Origin: Cerioporus squamosus | Taxonomy: Eukaryota > Basidiomycota > Agaricomycetes > Polyporales > Polyporaceae | Assembly (NCBI GenBank): GCA_022592435.1 | Contig: JABYQS010000235.1 | Coordinates: 1 to 49,356 of the forward strand | Reading direction: 5' to 3' | Length of the DNA: 49,356 bases | Shown: positions 1-10,379 of the stretch, one piece after another | How the letters are laid out: every line of letters starts with the position of its first letter | Numbering within the stretch: position 1 is the first letter of the stretch | Notes under the pieces: model-generated | Database searches by the model: none | Told to the model about the DNA's origin: nothing | Seen by the model: the letters and a program-made list of their open reading frames with translations, nothing else | Translations under genes and position numbers: made by a program

Positions 1-91
1 ACTCCATGTTCGGTCGTGAAGGGTATGGGTACACGACAGTGAGGTACTTGGCACCGTCGTCGATGGGCGGGGTAGCGGCGCGTTTAGGCAT
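1..91 (-). CDS. MPKR-family protein, copy A (partial, 5' end only)
   Basis: This is the first 30 codons of a gene running leftwards out of the window. The reverse complement opens with ATG and encodes MPKRAATPPIDDG followed by a YLTVVYPYP block. It matches the start of copy C at 3472: 90 of the 91 bases visible here are identical, the last base being the only difference. Copies A and C are therefore an inverted pair, with copy B between them. The start is chosen by exact match with C and by the preceding CAACG context. A TATA-like palindrome (CGTATATACG, about 102-111) lies just upstream. The family is not recognised, and nothing can be said about the rest of this copy. Confidence 0.8.
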   Translation of the reverse strand, partial: MPKRAATPPIDDGAKYLTVVYPYPSRPNME

Positions 92-245
92 CGTTGGTAC
101 GCGTATATACGCGTTGTGTATCGCAAGTGAGAAGGAGATGGGGAGATGATGGGAAGAGCAGGGGGAACAGGGTTCGTACGGACGACCTGGGGTTAAATAC
201 GGTACTTAATGAAGCACGGCTTATCGGCTTCTATCAGCAATTGCC
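92..245 (-). repeat. Inverted promoter repeat, left arm (upstream of copy A)
   Basis: This is the upstream region of copy A. Read on the minus strand it resembles the plus-strand region 3322-3471 upstream of copy C. The best kept block is GTCCGTACGAAC next to the GGGGTTAAATAC complement (about 170-200 here, 3373-3402 in the other arm). Outside that block similarity is patchy, unlike the adjoining 91 coding bases. The conserved block is a candidate cis-element of this gene family. Confidence 0.6.
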
Positions 246-412
246 GCTGTTGGGACGCCATGCAATAAATAAGTACTACTTACCGGGCTACAGTACTAGT
301 GAGCTTGCTATTATCTTCCCTCCTTGTGTTCCTCTCGATGAGCCCAGGCCGCATCCTCCTCTCACGCACACCCTATGGACTGAGGACTCTCCGCTGCTTC
401 TGAGCCTCTGCC

Positions 413-808
413 ATGCTACGACTCGAGGAATCAGGCTTGAACGCTGGTGCGAAGATCATAATCACTTCGTTGGACTCGGAGAGCCTGGAGAGCTACAAGA
501 GGCGCGTTCCGCTCTGCGACCGGCTGTTGGTAGACTTGGTATGTCGTCGTTTGTGTGGGCATATCTCCTGTCAGTTGCGACTTGAAAGCCTTCGGGAATC
601 GGACCAAAGCGGACGTCCAGGGCAGGGCGTGCATTGAATCCGCCCGGTGAGATGCCGGACTCGCTTTGCATGGCCACTAGGAGACAAGTACCGTTACGGC
701 AGGTCCACTAGTAGAGCAAGGCGTCGGATAGCGTACTACTATGACCTGTCGCGGCTGTTGATCCCGGAGGAGGACGGGAACATGATTCGCCTCCCTATGT
801 CTGTGGCA
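413..808 (+). pseudogene. Possible decayed coding fragment, unrecognised
   Basis: A reading frame from 413 gives a protein-like stretch (LNAGAKIIITSLDSES, then YKRRVPLCDRLLVD) up to about 538, where GTATGT follows. Sense continues in other frames: AFGNRTKADVQGRACIESAR at about 588-648, then DKYRYGRSTSRARRRIAYYY and DLSRLLIPEEDGN at about 686-785, ending in TGA near 806. The frames cannot be joined by introns of normal size: the GTATGT to CAG span is only 36 nt, and a one-base shift is needed near 650. I read this as a broken gene or relic rather than an expressed one. The product is not recognised. It could also be chance open sequence. Confidence 0.25.
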
Positions 809-1424
809 CGGTCATGACCTCGCACTGGTATTGGTCAATGGCCTGCTTCAGACGCATAGATGGGTATGGCTCGTCACTGGTGCAAGGTGAGCTCTGAGTG
901 AGGGACAAGACTGAAAAGGGGCAAACAGTGGATGGGCCGTAATCCCATAGGCCTACCCTAGTAGTACCCACATCTGCCTACTAGGTGAGACAAACCATCT
1001 TGACATAGCCTGGACAGAGCGATAGCTCGTCTCTCCCTGGAGGGCCATTGTCTTTGTTCATGGAACTATGGGCAGCGGAACTCACCCAGTCTTTGACACA
1101 CAGACCCAGTGGCGCAATACCCCATAAGGCCGGGCATAGTGGGAGGACAACCTTGATGATACCAGGTATCACTCAAAGCTTGCTCCGGACTACGAACTGT
1201 AGCTTGTTCGATTCGGCGGTCTTCTGAATGTTTATCTGCTTTTGTGAACGACCTGAGCTTTGGTATGACCGCCTTTGCGGCACGCTTTATCCTCCGCTTT
1301 GACCACAAGTCACGCCACCCGGCTTGACCACAATGCGACCTTGCTATAGTATATAGGTGCGTCCACCCCTCGACTCCCTGGTTCACCTCACAGACAATCA
1401 TCTCATCCACGCCAACGCAGTAAG
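809..1424. other. Intergenic region and promoter of copy B
   Basis: No gene is visible here. The last 100 bases form the promoter and 5' leader of copy B, with a TATA-like element about 70-80 bp before its ATG and a pyrimidine-rich leader. Nothing else is recognisable. Confidence 0.6.
1344..1357 (+). promoter_or_regulatory. TATA-like element of copy B
   Basis: The sequence CTATAGTATATAGG lies about 70-80 bp upstream of the ATG at 1425 and is followed by a C/T-rich leader. This spacing is usual for a fungal TATA box. The call rests on sequence and position only. Confidence 0.5.
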
Positions 1425-3106
1425 ATGCCGAAACGTCCACCCACTCCGCCGTCTACCGACGACTCGCAGTTCCTCACCGTCGTGAATCCGTATCCGGACC
1501 AGCCCTATGAGGCCCTGGAGCACAGCATAGCATTCGCGCGGTGGATCGCGTGCGTGATCGGCGAGGAGAACCTGTTGGCGTTCTACCACAAACCAAAGGT
1601 GCGCCTCTTCTTGAGCATCGAGTGCTTACCTGTGGTCTGACGAGGCATTGCCCTCGCAGTCGCCCAACGTGGTCATCATCGAAGTCTCGAAAGAAGGCTT
1701 CAACCTTCGTCGTCTCCTAGGCGGGCATCGGTGGTCTGAGATGCTCAAGAAGCCCAGCAAGGAAGAGGCGGGCGAAGTGTCGGCCATATTCCCGTGCAAG
1801 AAGAACACCGGATGGTCGCTCGAAAAGATTCGATGGCTGCGCCGCGATGTCGAATCTTCCTGGTTCAAGAACTGGTCTCCTGCAGGTGACGAGTGAGTGT
1901 CCCTGCAGTTGTGCGTAGCAGAACTGCTGACATCTCACCTTGTGCAGTAAGATCGTGCATCCATACCCAGACTCGCACTTCTGCCACCCTCCTGCGGAGG
2001 ACGTCACCAGGACGCGCTTGTGCTGTCCGCTGCGGCGAGAGATGTTCGATGACAACAGCGTGTCCGCACGAGCACCTACCTGCCGCAGCGCGTCTGCAGG
2101 GTCGTCCCAGTCCTCCGACTGTCCTGTAGACGGAGTCCCTCTGCCACCTGGTCTCTCACCTTCGCACTTCGTTCCGGCGATCCACGGTGCCGATGTTCCC
2201 AAGGCAGACAAAGTGGCCGTCGACGCTGCGTCGGCGCCCGTCGCAACGTCCCTCTGGTCGGGCTACGGAGAAGAAACAGAGCGTGCGACAAAGGACAACC
2301 TGTGCGCGGCGCATGACGTTCTCTGCCACAGAGGGATCTGCAAGCTCTGCGCGGAGCGCAAGCGGCGGGAGGTTTGGGAGGAGCGGGCCAGAGAAAGGCA
2401 GCAGGAGAAAGACGCGTGGGCACGGCGCCGCGAGGGTCGCGGTGGCCGGGCGCGGTTCAGGCTTCCCGCGATCCCAGCTCCGACATGTCAAGCTCTAGTC
2501 GGTCTGGCTCGTCTGGCTCATCGGGCTCGTCGGACGCAGCTTCTGAGGCAGCAGACAACTGACTGGGGATCCCTTGCATCTGCGAGAGAAGGTCCGGCCC
2601 GGCCCGTCAATTCCCGCGTGAACCATGCCTCTGCTGCTGGCCGCACGCTACCCGCCCACCTGCGCAAGGGAGGGAGCAAGACCGACAGCGTGTCCTCCAC
2701 GTCGATCAGGTCTCCATCAGTGGCCTCTTCCTCGTCCCGTGCGCCCACGACCGACGATGCCCGGTCGACAACATCGTCCTCCTACGACTCTCCTTCGTCC
2801 AAGTCTGAGTCAGGCAGCTCGAGTCCATGCTCCCCTCGCGTCCCCGCCCCTTGGACGAAGACATTCGCCTGGCACGCTCATGCGAAACTGCCCGCAGACG
2901 ACGCGTCGTCCGTCGCATCTGGAGAGACGCGCGACGCATTCCGCAACCCGTGGAAACGCGTGGCGCCGATGCAGTCTACCCGACCGCGGTGGGGCGATGG
3001 TGGTTCCAACTTCTCCGTCAGTGCGCGCGCGTTCCCCCGTGCTTGTTCTGGCCGTGATGACGACGACGAGTCGGCGGTGAGTGAGTTCGACAAGGAACCG
3101 TTCTAG
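1425..3106 (+). CDS. MPKR-family protein, copy B (unknown function)
   Basis: Three exons (1425-1598, 1660-1892, 1948-3106) give 521 aa; lengths sum to 522 codons and phases match. The N-terminus (MPKRPPTPPSTDD) and the blocks LTVVNPYP, FARWIACVIG and AFYHKPK match copy C, as do the later HRWSEML, SWFKNWSPAG and HPYPDSHFC blocks. The middle and C-terminal parts are low-complexity, rich in Ser/Pro/Arg. They carry a Cys-rich motif (LCAAHDVLCHRGICKLC, about residue 250) followed by a charged Arg/Glu helix, and one LPAHLRKGG motif. There is no signal peptide or membrane segment. The Cys-rich motif followed by a basic/acidic helix could bind metal or a partner; that is inference. I do not recognise the family. 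It looks like an expanded lineage-specific basidiomycete gene. Confidence 0.85.
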
Positions 3107-3471
3107 CGCAAGCATGATGGGACGTAGGCGGTCGGCGGTCGCAAGAGGGCCCAGACTCGGGTGAAGTCTCATTTGTATCAATATCCTGCCCACGATTCAA
3201 TATCACAAGAATTATCTCATGTTTGAGTGCCTCTCGCCGAGGGAGAAGTGGGTGCGGTACATGCAGTGATCGAACGTGTCATTCCTGCGAAGGTGAGTAC
3301 GCTGCAGGTAAGTAGCTGCGGTAATCGATACCAATAGAAGCTGACAAGCGTGCTGCAGGAAGTACCTAGTATTTAACCCCAAATCGTCCGTACGAACCCT
3401 CCTTGTCCTACTCCCTCATACCCACCCGCAGTCGCTCAGGATATACGACAGGCCGATACACGTACTGAACG
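3107..3471 (+). promoter_or_regulatory. Intergenic region, promoter of copy C and right arm of inverted promoter repeat
   Basis: This contains the 3' flank of copy B and the promoter of copy C. From about 3322 it is the diverged inverted counterpart of 92-245, sharing the TTTAACCCC...CGTCCGTACGAACCCT block (3373-3402). AGGATATACG at about 3440 may act as the TATA element, about 30 bp before the ATG. No other gene is seen. Confidence 0.55.
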
Positions 3472-5398
3472 ATGCCTAAACGCGCCGCTACCCCGCCCAT
3501 CGACGACGGTGCCAAGTACCTCACTGTCGTGTACCCATACCCTTCACGACCGAACATGGAGCTCGAGACGCATCAGAAGCTCTTCGCGCAATGGGTGGCG
3601 GCGTGCATAGGCTCACGGTACCTGCGCGCGTTCTACCACAAGCCAACCGTAGGTTGAAGGAGCCGGAGAGCATGGGTATGTGTTCACCTGCCCTGGCGTT
3701 TCTCCCTAGTCCCCAGGTAGCATTCTCCTCGAGATCGACGAGTCGCTGCCCGACTTCAAGCAGATTCTCGGAGCGCACAAGTGGTCCGAGTTCCTGACGG
3801 CGCCACAGGGTGACGACACGAAGCACGTCTCAAGGGTGTTCTACTGCACTTACAACTCGGACCGACTTGTTCAGAAGAACGGTACGCTCCCTTCGAGTCT
3901 TTCGAGGATCCCGCCTAATTGCCTTCGCAGGGTGGAAGCGGATTGACATCAAGGACAGTTGGTTAAAGTCTAAAGGGTGCGCCACTTCTGTCCTCCACGT
4001 CCGCCTGTCTCTGACCTCTGTGCAGCCCATCTAAGTTCGCCTCGCCATACCCGCCGACACGTCGATGCGACATCCCGAAGGTCGGCGACGTCATACAGAA
4101 TGACTTGTGCCGACCATTGCCGGACGATTTCCCGCCACCTCCGCTACCTGCGCCTGTCGGTCTGTGCCGCCATCTGTCCCGGACGTTTGGTTCTGGAGAT
4201 CTGACCAGTTGATTTAGCGGGAAGACCTGAACGGCTGGAATATCATGTCCAGCAAGAGTCGATGACCCCTGTGGTCAGAACGTGGATGAGAGGGACCCCA
4301 TTGGAGTCACTGCATAGTGCTCCCGCCGATTCCCAAGGCAGCTTGAGTAGTGGCTCTGGGAGCCCAACGGCTGACATGCCTCACATCGTCTCCCCACTCG
4401 TTCCACAGTCGTCTCGTTCTAGTGCGTCCAGCAGCGGGAGCGAGAGCGGGCCTTCCTCACCCACGGACGCTCAGGTCTATAGACACGAACTCGCTATTGC
4501 TGGACGCGACATCGAAGCGGCTCTCGATGCGCTGTCCTTCGAAGGGGAGGAAGATCCAGACGATTGCTTCTTCTACAGCATGACCGACACTTCCATCTTT
4601 GGTGACGTGAAGTACGCTCCTCGGGGTGAATTCACGATCGCACCGGCTGCATCGGTCGAGGAGTGTCTTTGGCCGGGTGAGGCGGACGACGAAGACGAGA
4701 GTGATCCCGAGGATAACGACCACGATCTCGTCAAGGCTGCAGAGAAGCAGCCAGAGCTCTGCTGCGCGCACAACAAGGTGTGCAGCAGGGGCATATGCCA
4801 GATACACAGGGCACGATTGCGTGAAGAGGAGACGAACAGGCGCGCGGAAGAGCGCAGGCGGCAGCGCGAGGATAGCGAGAAGCAGGCCCAGAAGAATGCC
4901 GCCTCTGAGGATACCTCCACCCGACCCTTCCGCAGCGGCGCGTTTACGTCGGCTCGTGCCCAATGGGGCCCTCATCTTCGCCCCGGAGCACCTGCACCCG
5001 CTGCTCCTCAGCTACCAGCTCATCTGAGGCGTGGTGCTGCCCCCGCAACGGCTCCCTCCCCCTTGCCTATTCCCCCTGTGGACCATGTCTCTCGGACGCA
5101 GTCGGCGTCGAGCGGTGCCTGTGGATCCATTGCCGTCCCCACAGATGCTTCCTCACCGCCTGCGGGCAGCGGGGCATCCACGCCAGCTCGTGCTCCCTCG
5201 CCGCATCTCCCAGCTGGGGCGCCCGACCCTACTCTTCGCCAACTACCTCCCCACCTGAGACGTGGTGCTTCCCCTCCGTCCCCCTCCCTTGTGTCTTCTA
5301 CCTCTTCTTACCACCTTCGCTCTCGACCGCTATCGAACAACTCAGCCCGCCCGGGGTCGAGCGGCAGTTCGAACGTAGAAGAGACGGCCTGGCTGTGA
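3472..5398 (+). CDS. MPKR-family protein, copy C (unknown function)
   Basis: Five exons (3472-3652, 3717-3881, 3931-3976, 4026-4159, 4218-5398) sum to exactly 569 codons (568 aa) with consistent phases. It aligns with copy B over the N-terminal 150 residues: MPKRAATPP, LTVVYPYP, FAQWVAACIG, AFYHKP, HKWSEFL and a SPYPPTRRCD block. A Cys motif follows at about residue 350 (LCCAHNKVCSRGICQIH) with an Arg/Glu-rich coiled segment, so C-x-AH-x3-C-x-RGIC is the family signature. The tail holds two LP[AP]HLRRGA repeats in Pro/Ala/Ser-rich sequence, against one in B. An acidic stretch (DDEDESDPEDNDHD) precedes the Cys motif. The donors GTTGAA and GTCTGT are weak but required by frame and by alignment with B. 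Function is unknown; a soluble regulatory or binding protein is plausible. Confidence 0.82.
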
Positions 5399-6107
5399 GA
5401 AAGACCGTTACCCGAGGATGACTGGTCAAAGGACAGGTTGCATCCAAATCTGTTGACCTGGTCTCATATGATTATTGTGATGTAGTGCTGATTAAAATGC
5501 AGAGAGGTCCGGACGAGAAGCTGCGAAGTGTCCAGTCTTGTCACCTACATTGCGTGAGCTACAATGTTCTCATGCCAATGACACGGAGTAAGGACTACTC
5601 ACAGCAAGAAGTCACAAGGTGAGACCCAGCCGAGCTACGCTAGGCCGGCCACAAGCGTACCCCGACCATCAAGGCCAAAACTCGGTACCGTGAGGGCATA
5701 AAATCTCCCCTTGTTCAATGCTTGGCGCACAGGCCGGCGAACGACAGCGGACTCAGCGGACCGCCCATACTCAAGGTACGATTGAGAGGCGGTGGAACGC
5801 CGGAGGCAGTTTCTTAACGCTATCCACGTCCTGTGTCTGCCTGCTGTTTTCGGTCACCTTCCCAGCGTGCAGAGCAGCTCACGAGGTGTTCTGGACGGCG
5901 GTCAGGAGGCGGCGAAAGCTTCGTAACCTGCAAGTTAGAGTTGCGTTCGTGCGGCCTGTTCCGAGGATGCGCCGCGCACGGGGCTGGGCAGAATGCACTT
6001 CGCCCGAGCATCTTCCTGGACAGTATGTAAATACTCGCGGAGAGGGCGACGAAGGATGTCCCAAGGGCGCTGCATCCTGACTGACGCTAGCAACTGAGGC
6101 TTCCGCG
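5399..6107. other. Intergenic region before the CE16 esterase
   Basis: This holds the 3' flank of copy C and the promoter of the CE16 gene. Open frames here (for example 5718-6080) lack recognisable protein character and I do not call them. A GTATGTAAATA tract near 6022 could serve as a core promoter element about 85 bp before the ATG. Confidence 0.5.
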
Positions 6108-7896
6108 ATGTTTTCAAAACTTGCACTTGCGGCGTTCGCGTCTGTCGTGTTCGTGCGCCTTGTCGATGCTCAACAGCCCGTGTGGGGCCAGTGTAAGTGC
6201 CTACTTGACCCATGGCTATAGCGAATGCGGGGCTGAACATGCTGCAGGTGGTGGGATCGGGTGGACTGGGGCGACGGCTTGTGTCTCCGGGTTAGTGTCG
6301 TCTTCAAACTTTGGTGATCGTTCTGGTTGTGCGCCATCTGACCACCTGACGCAGCGCAACCTGCACAAAGCTCAACGACTGTGGGTGCTGTAGCGCGACA
6401 TTAGTACGAGGTGATCGCTCACCGGTTGGATAGACTATAGCCAGTGCATCCCAGGCGCATCCAGCGCGCCAGCGACGACGACGACGAGCACCACGACCGC
6501 ACCGACAAGCGTCCCAAGCGGCGTTGACAAGGCTAACTTTTGGTTCAGTTTGTCAGTATACGCTTCGATCTAAGTTACGGCGTGAGGTACTAACCGGGCA
6601 TGGTTTTCAGCGGAGACTCCTACACCCAAACAGGATTTACGACGACTGGTGCTGTCCCTGCACCCGGAAACCCTCTCGGCAATCCTCCGTACCCCGTACG
6701 ACCTCATGTCTTGTTGTTGCCAATAGCCACCTAATCAGAACCGCACCGATCTTCTTTGCAGGGCTACACAGCAGTCGGCGGCACGAACTGGGTTGATGTC
6801 GACACGACGGTATACAACAAGTCGTTGATCTTGACATACAACTACGCGTATGGCGGCGCCACGATTAATGCGTCGCTCGTCCAGCCCTACGAGCCGACGG
6901 TGCTCTCCTTAATTGACCAGGTGAATGAGTTCATGGGCCAGGCGGCGAGTAAGCCAGCATTCGCCCCCTGGACGAGCAACAACGCGCTCTTCTCGGTGTG
7001 GATCGGGATCAACGACATAGGTAACAGCTACTACCAGAGCGGGGACCGCGATGCGTGAGTCAGCTGAATATATGACGAAGGGGAAAGGGATGGACTGACC
7101 TGGTTGTGTTTATGTCCCGACAGGTTCTCGGACGTGCTGCTGGACTCCTACTTCGGCCAGGTCCAGAAACTCGTAAGCACATGGCTGCCATCCGATGATG
7201 TCTAACGTTTCCTAACTCAACGGTCAATAGTAGTGAGCACATGTGTCGGTAATCACAGAGTTCAAGGACTGATCTGTCGGCCGCAGTAACGTCGGCGCGA
7301 GGAACTTCCTCTTCGTGAACGTGCCACCTGTCGACCGGTCCCCGCTCGTCAGTCTATCCTCCTTGGCATTGCGTCATGATAGCTCACCTCAGCACGTGCA
7401 CAACCTGCAGATGCTCTCCCAAAGCGCGGACGCGCAGGCACTGGAGAAGAAGGTCATCACGGGCTTCAACTCGAAGCTCGCATCTAGGGTCGCCTCGTTT
7501 GCGGCTGCGAACTCTGGGGTGAGCCTGTTCCACGTATCTACCGTTAAACAACATCGAACTGGGATCACCGCAAAGGTCAAGACGTGGTTCTGGGACTCCA
7601 ATGCAGCCTTCACGACGGTCTTGAACAACCCGACAGCATACGGGTTCGTCGACGCTACTTCATACGGCGGCGCAAAAAGCTTTTGGGGGTACGTTAGTTC
7701 ATACAGATCCAGGTATGTAGGCTGGATACTTACCTCCCTCGCCTTCGCTGTTACAGGAACAATTACCATCCTTCGAGTACGTACGAGCGCGATCCTATGT
7801 GGCCGGCTGCTAACAGATTACCCGCGCTTCGCAGGTGCTGCACACGACATCTGGGGCAAAGACGTTGCTGCAGTCCTCGCCGATGCTATCTGGTAA
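6108..7896 (+). CDS. CBM1-CE16 acetylesterase (secreted GDSL/SGNH esterase)
   Basis: This is a secreted carbohydrate esterase that should remove acetyl groups from plant-wall oligosaccharides. Exons: 6108-6192, 6248-6290, 6355-6380, 6434-6551, 6611-6695, 6762-7054, 7124-7172, 7231-7232, 7287-7347, 7411-7518, 7576-7688, 7757-7776, 7835-7896; they sum to 355 codons (354 aa). A signal peptide (about 1-20) ends at DAQQ. A fungal cellulose-binding CBM1 follows (WGQCGGIGWTG to YYSQC), with Tyr in place of the usual aromatic Trp at one position. A Thr/Ser/Pro linker leads to the SGNH domain: block I FSFGDSY holds the nucleophile Ser, GIND is block III, and HPSSAAHDIWG supplies the terminal catalytic Asp/His region. 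The 2-nt exon restores KLYNVGARNF, a conserved strand of the family. N-terminal CBM1 fits a wood-decay secretome. Confidence 0.93.
7231..7232 (+). other. Predicted 2-nt microexon (TA) of the CE16 gene
   Basis: Exon 7 ends in phase 0 at 7172 (before GTAAGC) and the next clear coding exon starts at 7287 with T AAC GTC GGC. Direct joining gives TAA, a stop. The two bases TA at 7231-7232 lie between a perfect acceptor (GTCAATAG) and a perfect donor (GTGAGC). They complete a Tyr codon, giving KLYNVGARNF. The flanking introns are 58 and 54 nt, with branch-site-like CTAAC and CTGAT near their 3' ends, matching other introns of this gene. Confidence 0.72.
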
Positions 7897-8283
7897 GAAA
7901 GGAGTCATGCATTACTGCACTGCCCAGCAACCTGCAGAACAGTCGGCAGGCAAGCAGGCGATAGTACGATTGGTGTACTTATACCACTGTTAGCTGTCCT
8001 ATCATATCCTGTAAATTCTTTCTGTAAACCCACAACGGAATGGAGCAGAGTTGATTAGGGAGCAACTCACAATGTGCTGCAAGAGTCGGAGACGACGACC
8101 GACAGTACTAGTACTGACTCTGAGGAGCTTGAGGAGCTTGAGGTGCGGACCAAGTCCAACATTTAGGCGCCGTAAAATCATGGCGACAGTTCCGGGCGCT
8201 TCGGACTTGACCAGGTCCTCTGTCCTCCCCTCGGACTTTCGTGCTCTTCTCCCATCTGGTCCTAGGCACGGCTACCTGAAAAC
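7897..8283. other. Intergenic region between the CE16 gene and TIM50
   Basis: This is the 3' flank of the esterase and the promoter of TIM50. A short direct repeat (GAGGAGCTT twice, about 8120-8140) is present. No gene or RNA is recognisable. Confidence 0.5.
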
Positions 8284-10060
8284 ATGCTGCAAGCGGCGAT
8301 CAGGGCATCTGCAACGCGAGGCGTAGCACGTCAATCTGTGCGATGCCTTGCCACGAAGCCTCCGAGGAAACCCGCCAAGCCCGCCAGCGGACCAACGGAG
8401 TCGACGCCTCCTCCCCCGCCCCCAGCAGCCGATGCTGTGAACGCGACGGATCCGGCGGAGGCTCCGAAACCTATTCCTAGCTCGTCGGTAGTGCCGAGCT
8501 TGGACTTTTCGCCCGGAGAGGAGGACGCGAAGCAGGAGCGTACGGGGGCCAAGTCATCGAAGGACTCGCTGTCAAGCATCGAGCGGAGACGACGCTTCCT
8601 AGGGCGCGTCTCGTTTGTGTTCATACTGGCCGGCGCGGGTGCGGCGACGTGGTACATGGGGAGACCGTGGGAGGAGGACGAGCTGAGGGCGAAGAAGCTG
8701 GTACGTGTCAGGACGTCCTGTGCGTCGGTTCGCACTGACGCATATCCCAGTCTCCGGAGGAGGCGACGCAGTCTCGGTGGGAGAGGACAAAAGCTCGGTT
8801 CACGGGTCTCTTTGATGTAGGTATCCCTGTGTTGCAGTCGTGTCGGGTGTTGACGGGTCCTGCGTACGTAGACGTTCACCGAGCCGCTATGGCCGGAACT
8901 GTTACCCCCGCCCTTGCAGGGTCCAATGTACCGCCCCTACACCCTTCTCGTCTCCGTGGACGACCTGCTTGTTACGTCGACTTGGGATGTACGTGTCGAG
9001 CGAACCCCTCGAACCCCGTTCTGCGTAACTGACGCTGTACTCCTAGCGACAACACGGATGGCGAACAGCGAAGCGTCCGGGCGTGGACTACTTCTTGGCT
9101 TACTTATCGCAATTTTACGAGATTGTCATCTTCACCACGCAGTACCACTACGTGAGCGGCATCCATGTGCTCGATCTCCCACTTCGATTGACTTCTGCAT
9201 TCCTCTGCAGACCGCGATGCCTATCATCGACAAGCTTGATCCTTACCAGTTCTACATCATTCACAGACTCTTCCGTGACGCGTGCAGGTCAGAGAAGGGC
9301 GGCCAACCCGTCAAGGACCTGAAGTACCTCAATCGGGACCTCTCGAAGGTCATCTTGCTCGACACACACCCGGAACATGTCACGCCCAACCCTGAGAATG
9401 CAGTCATACTGCCCAAGTGGACGGGCGATCCCAAGGACCGCGGCCTCATCGCCATGATTCCATTCCTTGAGTGTTCGTAGTGGTCGCCACCTCCTCGCCC
9501 ATCGCACTGACGCAGCCTCACAGCGATCGCGATCTTCAAGACGCCGGATGTACGGCCCGTTCTCCAGGCATACGCGGGCAAGAACATCCCTATCGAGTTC
9601 GCCAAGAAGGAGGTCGAGATGAAGCGTAAGCACATTGAGGAGTGGGAGCACAGCCGGAAGGGTCTCTCGCGCGGCGGCTGGACGCTCAGTGGCCTCTTCG
9701 GAGGATCGTCCGAGGTGCGTATAATATCCATTGCAGTGTCTCGACTTCACCAACGCTCACACCGTTGACCGTTCTTAGCCCTCGGCTGCGTCCCAGGTGC
9801 CGCTCACCTACCTTGAGCAGAAGCGTCTCGAGGCACAGCGTCAGTACCTTGAGGAGCAGGAGTACTTGCGTCAAAACAAGGAGAACTTCGACCGCCTCAT
9901 CAAGGAGGAGCAGGAGGCGATGGCGCGCGAGATGCCCAGCACATTCTGGGGCGCCGCGCAGGCGATCCTCGCTGGTGGTCCTCAGCCCCCGCCGCCTCCT
10001 CCTTCGCAGCAGACCACGGCTCCCCCGGCAGGCAACGCGCCAAGCTCGCCGGCCAAGTAG
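8284..10060 (+). CDS. TIM50: TIM50, mitochondrial inner-membrane import receptor subunit
   Basis: Tim50 is the presequence receptor of the TIM23 translocase, with an FCP1/HAD-like domain facing the intermembrane space. Seven exons (8284-8700, 8751-8816, 8872-8988, 9047-9151, 9211-9472, 9524-9714, 9779-10060) sum to 480 codons (479 aa). The Arg-rich N-terminus fits a mitochondrial presequence. A Pro/Ala-rich stretch precedes one membrane segment (about 105-122, [16 protein letters not shown]). The core carries [24 protein letters not shown] (the degenerate HAD motif position), [20 protein letters not shown] and [14 protein letters not shown]. The C-terminal tail is coiled-coil-prone ([18 protein letters not shown]) and then Pro-rich. 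The 3' two thirds of this gene are duplicated in inverted orientation at 34780-35710. Confidence 0.96.
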
Positions 10061-10379
10061 AATATACGCGTGAGTTTGTGCGACTTTATACACCATCACC
10101 GCTCTCGATATATATCAACCCTATATCAAGCCTAATACATACGTTCGTAGACTAGTCACAAGTGACTCTTGTTCGTGCGAGTTGCCCTCCAGTTCACCTC
10201 GTACTTGACACACAGACTGGCGTCATTCTGGCAGCACGGTGATAGATCAACAGGGTAGCAGCTTCTGGAAAGACGGTACACAAAGAACGCTAACAAGGTC
10301 CACTGTGATCTGCAACGATACATATGACGCTGCGCTCCTGATATCTCAACGCCCGACTCTTTCATTGACACGCGTGTAC
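10061..10379. other. Shared 3' flank of TIM50 and the small unknown gene
   Basis: This is convergent 3' sequence between TIM50 and the leftward gene ending at 10380, lying inside the duplicated arm. A long antisense frame here reads through the neighbour's exon and is not called. No other feature is seen. Confidence 0.5.

Noticed and set aside
3800..4034. Frame MTTRSTSQGC and neighbours within copy C
   Set aside because: Reads through two introns of copy C whose splice sites and phases are supported by alignment with copy B.
5718..6080. 120-aa open frame upstream of the CE16 gene
   Set aside because: Overlapped by frames on both strands, no family resemblance, and it sits where the promoter should be.
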